DNA of 64,000 nt, from assembly GCA_003166865.1 (NCBI GenBank), contig PMUP01000062.1, forward strand, positions 1 through 64,000, written 5' to 3'. Under the pieces are notes generated by a model. The model made no database searches and was not told where the DNA came from. It saw nothing but the letters and a program-made list of their open reading frames with translations. The position numbers and the translations under genes are program-made. Below are positions 59,035-64,000 of the stretch, piece after piece (position 1 is the stretch's first letter; the number at the start of each line of letters is the position of its first letter). Origin of the DNA: Bryobacterales bacterium. Lineage in GTDB: Bacteria; Acidobacteriota; Terriglobia; Bryobacterales; Bryobacteraceae.

Positions 59035-59811
59035 TTAATAGATGAAAACTTCGGTTTGTCGTTTCGGCTCCGCAACCACCAGCCGGGTGAAGAGTGCGCG
59101 GCGAGCGCCATCGAGCGCGCGATTGGCCAGGTTCCGCACGATCTCGGGATGATTGTTGTGCTCGCTCAGATGGCCAAGCACCAGTGTATTAATGGACGAA
59201 TCGAGATCGGCTCGGATGAAATCGCAGACCACGTCGTTCGACAAATGCCCCCTGCGGCCCATGACGCGCTGCTTGACGGACCAGGGGTAGGGGCCGACTT
59301 TGAGCATTTCGAGATCGTGATTCGATTCGAGTACCAGCAGATCGGCGCCGCGCAAATGGAACTTGATGGAGTCCGTGACGTAGCCCAAATCGGTCACCAA
59401 TCCTACTTTAATCCCATGCGCGCGGAAGCAGAAGCCGACCGGATCGATGGCGTCGTGCGGAATGGTGAAGCTATCGACTTCGATATCGCCAACCGAAAAC
59501 GTCGTGCCGGCCTGAAAACAATCCAGGCGAGGCGTGAATTCACCCCAAGGAATCGCCGGGGCTGTTAAGCGGGTAATGAAAATGGGAACGCCAAGCCGAC
59601 GCGCGAGGGCCACCAGGCCGCTTACGTGATCGGAATGCTCGTGGGTGATCAGGATCGCGTCCAACATTTCAGGGTCTTCGTTGATAAGGGCGAGCCGGGC
59701 GAAGATGTCGCGCTTGCTCAGACCAGCGTCAACCAGGATGCGCGTTTTTTCGGTGCGGATGAAAGCGGAGTTTCCCGAGCTGCTGCTGGCGAGAACGCAG
59801 ACTTTAACTAT
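59035..59811 (-). CDS. MBL-fold metallohydrolase (WalJ/YycJ-like)
   Basis: 258 residues if it starts at ATA 59811. ATGs exist only from 59667, but the in-frame upstream codons give VCVLASSSSGNSAFIRTEKTRILVDAGLSKRDI, the expected N terminus of this family, so the longer form is right. GGAGG lies about 6 nt before the ATA. Metal site: ITHEHSDHVSG (HxHxDH), HGIKVGLVTDLG with Asp, and GHLSEHNNHPE near the C terminus. WalJ-like enzymes are nucleases or sensors linked to the cell wall and DNA repair. An AUA start would be very unusual. Confidence 0.88.
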   Translation of the reverse strand: MVKVCVLASSSSGNSAFIRTEKTRILVDAGLSKRDIFARLALINEDPEMLDAILITHEHSDHVSGLVALARRLGVPIFITRLTAPAIPWGEFTPRLDCFQAGTTFSVGDIEVDSFTIPHDAIDPVGFCFRAHGIKVGLVTDLGYVTDSIKFHLRGADLLVLESNHDLEMLKVGPYPWSVKQRVMGRRGHLSNDVVCDFIRADLDSSINTLVLGHLSEHNNHPEIVRNLANRALDGARRALFTRLVVAEPKRQTEVFIY

Positions 59812-59833
59812 GACAAGCCTCCGTTTTTTTGAT

Positions 59834-59896
59834 ACCGCTCCCTGACGGTCGCGGCTCGGTAGCGCCCGTACTGAGCCGTGACCGTGAGGGAGCGGT
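59834..59896. repeat. REP-like repeat pair as palindrome
   Basis: Left arm 59834-59861 and right arm 59869-59896 pair over about 25 of 28 positions around a 7-nt spacer (GCGCCCG). Each arm is one copy of the family whose unit on its strand begins TACCGAGCCGCGACCGT (left, reversed) or TACTGAGCCGTGACCGT (right). It lies between the WalJ-like gene start and the 3' end of the gene at 59899 and would form a strong RNA hairpin on both strands. Confidence 0.8.
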
Positions 59897-59898
59897 TG

Positions 59899-60309
59899 CT
59901 ACTCAAGCGCTTCCGGTTCACGCTGAATGTTGTGTTCACCGGCCGTCTTCTTCTCCCAATACTTGCGCAGCCACGCTTCCCAGCCCTTGCCGGCGGCGGT
60001 ATCGCGGCCCGTGAACGCGAGCGCCTGGATTTCGGAGTAGGGAATTGCGATCTTGGCGTCGCCGTTCTTGGGCAATACGCGGACGCGCGAATCGGCCAGT
60101 GTCCGGCCGTTTTGCCGGTCGAAGATATAGCCCTCCACCTGCGTTTCGTTCTTGAGCGTAATGGTGACGTCGCCACGATAGTCGAATGCTTTTTCGAGCG
60201 CGCCGCGAATCTCGTCCTCGGTGGCGAGCGGCGGAATCCAGCCTTCCAACTGGTCGTGGGAAAAACCAGGGACCACTTCAAGAGTTTCGGGATTGGGGAT
60301 CTCGCTCAT
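59899..60309 (-). CDS. Unknown soluble protein, coupled to hpnH
   Basis: 136 residues; its start overlaps the hpnH stop (ATGA at 60306-60309), so the two are coupled. [52 protein letters not shown] and [29 protein letters not shown] suggest an N-terminal helix and a small beta barrel. No domain with known activity recognised. The strong coupling makes a role next to HpnH possible. Confidence 0.65.
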   Translation of the reverse strand: MSEIPNPETLEVVPGFSHDQLEGWIPPLATEDEIRGALEKAFDYRGDVTITLKNETQVEGYIFDRQNGRTLADSRVRVLPKNGDAKIAIPYSEIQALAFTGRDTAAGKGWEAWLRKYWEKKTAGEHNIQREPEALE

Positions 60310-61433
60310 GCCTGCTGCGATTCACTGGCCGAAGGTTCCAGTTGAATATTGACGAACGGATTGTGCGCGTGTACCGGCCGCACCGGCTCTTGGAGCAGAC
60401 GCTCGGCGTCTTGGTCGCGGTAGGCCGTGAATAGGTACGAACGAGCCATGGCCGCGAACCCGCGCAGTGAAGAGAATCCATCGTGGACGGCCGACGGCTC
60501 AAAGCCGCAATGCACCATGCAATTGGCGCACTTGGGATTGCCCGACTCAGTCCCGTACTGCTCCCACGCGGTAGATTCCATCAGCTCGGCGAAGGTGTCG
60601 GCGTAGCCATCCTGCAACAGGTAGCAGGGTTTCTGCCAGCCGAAGAGATTGTAGGTGGGCATGCCCCAGGGCGTGCAGTTATAGTGACGCTTGCCCATCA
60701 GGAATTCGAGATACAGCGGCGACTGATTGAAGATCCAGTTGCGTTTGCGATTCGAAAGAATCGCTTTGAAGGTGCGGCGAGTGCGCGCGCGCCCCATGAA
60801 ATGTTGCTGGTCGGGCGCTTTGTCGTAAGAATAACCGGGCGCGACCATGATTCCCTCGACGCCCAAGTCCATCATCTCGTCAAAGAAAGCCCGGACGCTT
60901 TGCGGATCCACTCCATCGAACAGCGTGCTGTTGGTGGTGACGCGGAAGCCGGCGCGGATGGCCTCGCGAACGGCTTCGACAGCGATTTCATAACCGCCCT
61001 CGCGGCAAACCGAAAAGTCGTGATGCTCGCGCTGGCCGTCCAGATGGACGGAGAAACTGAGATACTTGCTCGGCTTGAACAGCGAAAGTTTTTCCTTGAG
61101 CAGCAGAGCGTTGGTGCAGAGGTAGATATATTTCTTGCGCGCCACCAGGCCTTCGACGATCTTGTCGATTTCCGGATGCATTAGCGGCTCGCCGCCCGGG
61201 ATGGAGACCATGGGAGCGCCGCACTCATCCACCGCTTTGAAACATTCCTCGGGCGAAAGGTTTTTCTTAAGAATGTGCGCCGGGTACTGGATTTTCCCGC
61301 AGCCCGCGCAGGCCAGATTGCAGCGAAACAACGGCTCCAGCATCAGGACCAGCGGGTAGCGCTGGCGGCGCTTGAGGCGCTGCTTGAGGACGTAGGTGGC
61401 GACGGTCCACATTTGTGAGACTGGCACTGGCAT
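60306..61433 (-). CDS. hpnH: Adenosyl-hopene transferase HpnH (radical SAM)
   Basis: 375 residues. HpnH joins the 5'-deoxyadenosyl radical to diploptene, the first step to bacteriohopanetetrol-type side chains. Radical-SAM cluster Cys38, Cys42 and Cys45 (CNLACAGC); [13 protein letters not shown] (GGEP motif); [20 protein letters not shown], a block typical of HpnH; a C-terminal Cys-rich part ([11 protein letters not shown]). The start [20 protein letters not shown] is also typical. Squalene-hopene cyclase and other hpn genes are not in the window. Hopanoid production fits Acidobacteriota. Confidence 0.95.
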   Translation of the reverse strand: MPVPVSQMWTVATYVLKQRLKRRQRYPLVLMLEPLFRCNLACAGCGKIQYPAHILKKNLSPEECFKAVDECGAPMVSIPGGEPLMHPEIDKIVEGLVARKKYIYLCTNALLLKEKLSLFKPSKYLSFSVHLDGQREHHDFSVCREGGYEIAVEAVREAIRAGFRVTTNSTLFDGVDPQSVRAFFDEMMDLGVEGIMVAPGYSYDKAPDQQHFMGRARTRRTFKAILSNRKRNWIFNQSPLYLEFLMGKRHYNCTPWGMPTYNLFGWQKPCYLLQDGYADTFAELMESTAWEQYGTESGNPKCANCMVHCGFEPSAVHDGFSSLRGFAAMARSYLFTAYRDQDAERLLQEPVRPVHAHNPFVNIQLEPSASESQQA

Positions 61434-61736
61434 AAGATGAGTTGGCCTAAGAGTCTATTGTAGCGGGGTCGGCGCGGAAAGCGGTAGTAGCGGCTGGTCC
61501 CGGCAAGATCCGCGGAGGCTTCAAGGCGCGACTGGGGTGAACTTCCAGATCGACGAACGCCATCCAACCACCAAGGCCACGATGGAGCCATCGGGAGCCC
61601 AGGCCATGTGGTGAAAATCGCTTATGAAATCGAGAGGGATGCGGGTGGATCAGCTAAGTTTAATCCATCCTGCAGGTGTGCCAGGACTGGTACCGGGTCG
61701 CTGCTGGGCGGCGCAAGAATCGATTAGCATGTCGTT
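61434..61736. other. Intergenic region upstream of hpnH
   Basis: About 300 bp between divergent genes. It should hold the hpnH promoter (no clear box found). Apart from a short WD40-like fragment on the minus strand (61521-61649), I see no gene, RNA or repeat. Confidence 0.4.
61521..61649 (-). pseudogene. Fossil fragment of a TolB/WD40-type propeller
   Basis: A 42-codon frame without a start codon at its beginning reads RIPLDFISDFHHMAWAPDGS and then IVALVVGWRSSIWKFTP. The piece H.AWAPDGSIVA is characteristic of TolB/PD40 propeller blades. Stops lie immediately on both sides and there is no flanking propeller sequence, so it would be a decayed remnant. Confidence 0.35.
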
Positions 61737-62129
61737 ATGCCGACCAACACAGTGCCCATTCGAAGTTTGATGACGACCGCATTAGTGTTCGCCGGACTCC
61801 TCCTGCTGTCAAACCTTTCTTTGATCTCCGATAGGCTGCACGCTGGTCTTAGTTCTATTCCATTGGCGATGGCGGGAGTCGGCTACGCAGTCCTTCAACT
61901 GCGCGTGGGACCGCCGCGCGGAATTTTGTTCAAGCGGTTACTTCTCGCGGCGACGTTTGTGATTTGGGCGGTCGATCAACTGCTTCCCTCCGGACGGCTT
62001 GCGACACTGATCGGCGATGTGGTGATTGCAGCCTACGTTTTGGACCTGTTCTGGCTAAGCCAGGAACAGGCGCGGGATGTCTTGCCACCAGCATCGCCCC
62101 GACCAGCTAGCCTCACGGAGCGGGTGTGA
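61737..62129 (+). CDS. Small membrane protein, unknown function
   Basis: 130 residues with four hydrophobic stretches: LMTTALVFAGLLLLSNLSLI, AGLSSIPLAMAGVGYAVLQL, LLLAATFVIWAVDQLL, LATLIGDVVIAAYVLDLFW. No motif of known transporters. The C-terminal tail (ASPRPASLTERV) is soluble and overlaps by 17 bp the 3' end of the convergent cupin gene. Stand-alone; its role is unknown. Confidence 0.65.
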   Translation: MPTNTVPIRSLMTTALVFAGLLLLSNLSLISDRLHAGLSSIPLAMAGVGYAVLQLRVGPPRGILFKRLLLAATFVIWAVDQLLPSGRLATLIGDVVIAAYVLDLFWLSQEQARDVLPPASPRPASLTERV

Positions 62130-62508
62130 TGCCCGGCTTTCCTTTGTCGATGACGTAGGTATCCACCGCCTTCGCCATGGTTGTCCCAATGTTGCGGGCA
62201 TTGTGAATGTGGCCACGCTCGGTGAAAAATACTTCCCCAGCCCGCACCGTTTGAGGAGGTTTCCCATCCACTTGAAGCACGATGGTCCCCTCGATGAGGT
62301 AGCCGAAATCCTCACCGGGATGGCTGTGTCGCGCGGATGTCGCGCCAGGCGGGATCTCAGCCACCGTCGTCACGCCCTCAAGTCCGGTGCCGGGAATCTC
62401 GCGGCGTTGCAGTTCGCTAAACTTTGCGGCGGGCTTTTCGGCGCCGCAGAGGACGACCATCGCCAGGATGGCCGCGCAGGAAATCAGCACGGTTCGAGTG
62501 GTTGTCAT
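62113..62508 (-). CDS. Secreted cupin-domain protein
   Basis: 131 residues; signal peptide 1-23. PPGATSARHSHPGEDFGYLIEGTIVLQVDGKP is cupin motif 1 (H-x-H-x4-E-x6-G, with H-S-H-P-G-E), and AGEVFFTERGHIHNARNIG covers motif 2 (with a His). The metal-binding His/Glu set is intact. Cupins include dioxygenases, isomerases and binding proteins; the substrate cannot be told. Probably periplasmic. Confidence 0.85.
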   Translation of the reverse strand: MTTTRTVLISCAAILAMVVLCGAEKPAAKFSELQRREIPGTGLEGVTTVAEIPPGATSARHSHPGEDFGYLIEGTIVLQVDGKPPQTVRAGEVFFTERGHIHNARNIGTTMAKAVDTYVIDKGKPGITPAP

Positions 62509-62818
62509 GATTTATGCTCCTGACGGCAATTGTACGGGAGGCACGTCGTCCTCGATTCGACCGGGATGAAACTGTGTTTGTTCGGCTAGCACGTGCGTGG
62601 TCGCATTGGCGCAGAGGTGTTACGACGAGGAATTCGCCCGAAGGCGGCTGGCGCCGCAGAAAGTTGCGGAACGCTCGGCGCCGCAGCACACTGTCGTCCG
62701 GCCGCTGGACCGGCTGGAGGATTCCGAAGATCCTGAGGGCGATCCCGGGATCGGTGGCGCGGACGGTCCCTAATGGCTGGATGACCGACCCCTTTACTTT
62801 CTGCTAAGATGTAAAGCG
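62509..62818. other. Intergenic region between cupin and VapB genes
   Basis: About 310 bp. No gene, tRNA or obvious repeat is visible apart from two GGCGCCGCAG words. The antitoxin promoter should be near its right end, where TTTACTTTCTGCTAAGATG precedes the start, but no convincing -35/-10 pair was identified. Confidence 0.4.
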
Positions 62819-63040
62819 ATGGCTCAAGTAAAGCTTTCTTCCAAGAACCAGATTGTGATTCCCAAAGAGGCTCGCGAGGCGTTGGGTGTGAAGGCAGGCG
62901 ACCAGCTCTTGGTTGTGGTGCGCGGCGAGAGAGTGATCGTCCTCGAGAAGCCGAAATCGTTTCACAAAGCGATTCGCGGAATAGGCAAGGGGCTTTATCC
63001 GGACGGCTATCTGGCTAAGGAACGGAAGGGTTGGGACTGA
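62819..63040 (+). CDS. vapB: AbrB/SpoVT-type antitoxin
   Basis: 73 residues. VKLSSKNQIVIPKEAREALGVKAGDQLLVVVRGERVIVLEKP is the swapped-hairpin AbrB DNA-binding domain. The C-terminal part (HKAIRGIGKGLYPDGYLAKERKGWD) is likely the toxin-blocking segment. It overlaps the next PIN gene start by 10 bp, the usual antitoxin-first layout. It probably represses its own operon and neutralises the toxin. Confidence 0.9.
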   Translation: MAQVKLSSKNQIVIPKEAREALGVKAGDQLLVVVRGERVIVLEKPKSFHKAIRGIGKGLYPDGYLAKERKGWD

Positions 63041-63495
63041 CGGCGCTGCACGCGTTTTTGCGCCGGCATCGGCGCATTGCATTAGACACAAGTGTCTTCA
63101 TCTATCAAGTTGAAGCCAACGCGCGCTATGTGGAACTAACCGATTCGGTATTTGCCTGGTTGAATCGGCCAGACTGCACAGCCGTCACGTCCACGATCAC
63201 CATGACGGAGTTGCTGGTACCTGCGTACCGCTCGGGCGCAGAGCAGCAAGTCAATGACTTTTACGCCCTTCTCAGCATATATCCGAATTTGGATTGGATA
63301 GCTCCAAGTCTTGAAATTGCGGATATCGCAGCACGGATTAGGGCCGCGCACCGGCTGCGGACTCCGGATGCCCTGCAAGCCGCGACGGCCATGCACGCGC
63401 AGGCGACTGGTTTGATAACGAACGATCCGGTGTTTGAGCGCGTGGAGGGCTTGGAGGCGCTGGTGTTGGATCGCAAGCTCCCGCGCGCTACTTAA
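63031..63495 (+). CDS. vapC: PIN-domain toxin (VapC family)
   Basis: 154 residues from TTG 63031. The PIN acidic site is present: IALDTSVFIY (Asp), ITMTELL (Glu), RTPDALQAATA (Asp), TNDPVF (Asp). VapC toxins are Mg-dependent ribonucleases cutting tRNA or rRNA. It pairs with the AbrB-type antitoxin directly upstream. The last 8 bp overlap the convergent TIGR03437 gene end. Confidence 0.9.
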   Translation: MGLTALHAFLRRHRRIALDTSVFIYQVEANARYVELTDSVFAWLNRPDCTAVTSTITMTELLVPAYRSGAEQQVNDFYALLSIYPNLDWIAPSLEIADIAARIRAAHRLRTPDALQAATAMHAQATGLITNDPVFERVEGLEALVLDRKLPRAT

Positions 63496-64000
63496 CCACC
63501 ACGTTGGCGGGAGGACCGGATATGCCCCCAATCGTGAGAACCACCGGCTGCGGGCCAGACCTCACGTTGGCCGGGATCTTCGCATCCACCTGGAAGAAAC
63601 CATCCACCGAATAAGGAGCATCTCCGGCGAAGGCGATGTCATTGGCCGGCACTGGCACGCCTCCGATGGTGAGCGAGAAGGCCCCCACTGGAACAGGCAG
63701 GCTCGCCGGGTTGCTTCCGTTGATTACTCCGTTCACGCCCGCCGGATTGGTCTGGCCTGCACCGGTGCCGAAGATGAAAATGTAAGATCCGGGAGCGGCC
63801 GGATGGTCGGGGCCGTTCACAGCGTAGTCCTGATTGAGGATCGCGCCTTGGCCGTTGCCCAGCGGGAAAATTGCCGGGGAGGCAGCAACGGCGTTTACGT
63901 TGAATGAGCTGCTGACTGCACCGTTGTCGTTTACCTGCACCGTTACACTCTGTCCAATATTATTGGCGATCTCGTACGGCGCGATAGCGTTGATCTGAGT
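63488..64000 (-). CDS. TIGR03437 (Solibacter C-terminal domain) protein, 3' part
   Basis: The gene enters from beyond base 64000; the window holds the last 170 codons. The visible part reads INAIAPYEIANNIGQSVTVQ near the start, then AASPAIFPLGNGQGAILNQDY, PGSYIFIFGTGAGQTNP, LTIGGVPVPANDIAFAG and VDAKIPANVRSGPQPVVLTIGG, which is the TIGR03437 domain found repeatedly in Solibacter-like exported proteins. The same domain ends the S53 peptidase at 8115. The upstream part, so its enzyme or binding domain, is not seen. Confidence 0.9.
   Translation of the reverse strand, partial: TQINAIAPYEIANNIGQSVTVQVNDNGAVSSSFNVNAVAASPAIFPLGNGQGAILNQDYAVNGPDHPAAPGSYIFIFGTGAGQTNPAGVNGVINGSNPASLPVPVGAFSLTIGGVPVPANDIAFAGDAPYSVDGFFQVDAKIPANVRSGPQPVVLTIGGISGPPANVVVK

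Overview
The window reads as chromosomal DNA of a high-GC soil-type Acidobacteriota, most like the Solibacter/Bryobacter lineage. The support is family content, not a database search: two proteins end in the Solibacter-type C-terminal domain (TIGR03437), there is an ADOP-type MacB/FtsX permease with a PadR gene, a TIGR02999-type ECF sigma factor beside a kinase-TPR protein, a DUF3300 protein, many small secreted proteins of acidobacterial type, and a hopanoid gene (hpnH). Genes are tightly packed on both strands, often sharing start and stop codons.

Layout. 1-2.9 kb: end of a GH51 arabinofuranosidase, secreted proteins and a zinc-ribbon protein. 2.9-8.1 kb: histidine-degradation operon hutU-hutI-hutF plus a ModA-like binding protein. 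8.1-15.7 kb: secreted and envelope proteins (S53 peptidase, DUF3300, metallo-beta-lactamase fold). 15.7-20.1 kb: kinase-TPR gene with its ECF sigma factor, divergent from a repeat-built secreted protein. 20.2-24.7 kb: an Ldh-family dehydrogenase, tRNA-Val(UAC), and an SDR/HbpS/SDR cassette with a divergent LysR regulator; the cassette is bracketed by short direct repeats. 24.7-29 kb: housekeeping genes (infC, HNH nuclease, comF-like, miaB, bifunctional-nuclease family). 29-31.7 kb: tandem pair of secreted TPR-like paralogues. 31.9-36.4 kb: HNH nuclease and a tesA/ybbA/ybbP-like divergon. 36.4-43.5 kb: DinB, FAD oxidoreductase, amidohydrolase, a receiver-like protein, rsmB. 43.5-46.7 kb: ADOP permease, PadR and a truncated permease remnant.

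46.8-50.8 kb holds the most interesting unit: four tightly spaced genes encoding two related proteins of unknown function, a DyP-type peroxidase, and a cytochrome P450 whose I-helix has proline where the usual acid should be. Downstream is a kinase-TPR gene broken by three single-base indels. 53.4-61.4 kb is core metabolism and envelope (rpe, bamD, response regulators, yajQ, purB, a WalJ-like metallohydrolase, hpnH). 61.7-64 kb carries a small membrane protein, a cupin, a VapBC-type toxin-antitoxin pair and the end of a second TIGR03437 protein.

Non-coding structure includes at least five copies of a roughly 28-bp REP-like repeat (two as a long palindrome), two T-N11-A palindromes in front of the LysR gene, a leaderless-type promoter in front of padR, and short tandem repeats of 9 and 17 bp. 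All starts, operators and promoters are read by eye; no alignment or search was run.
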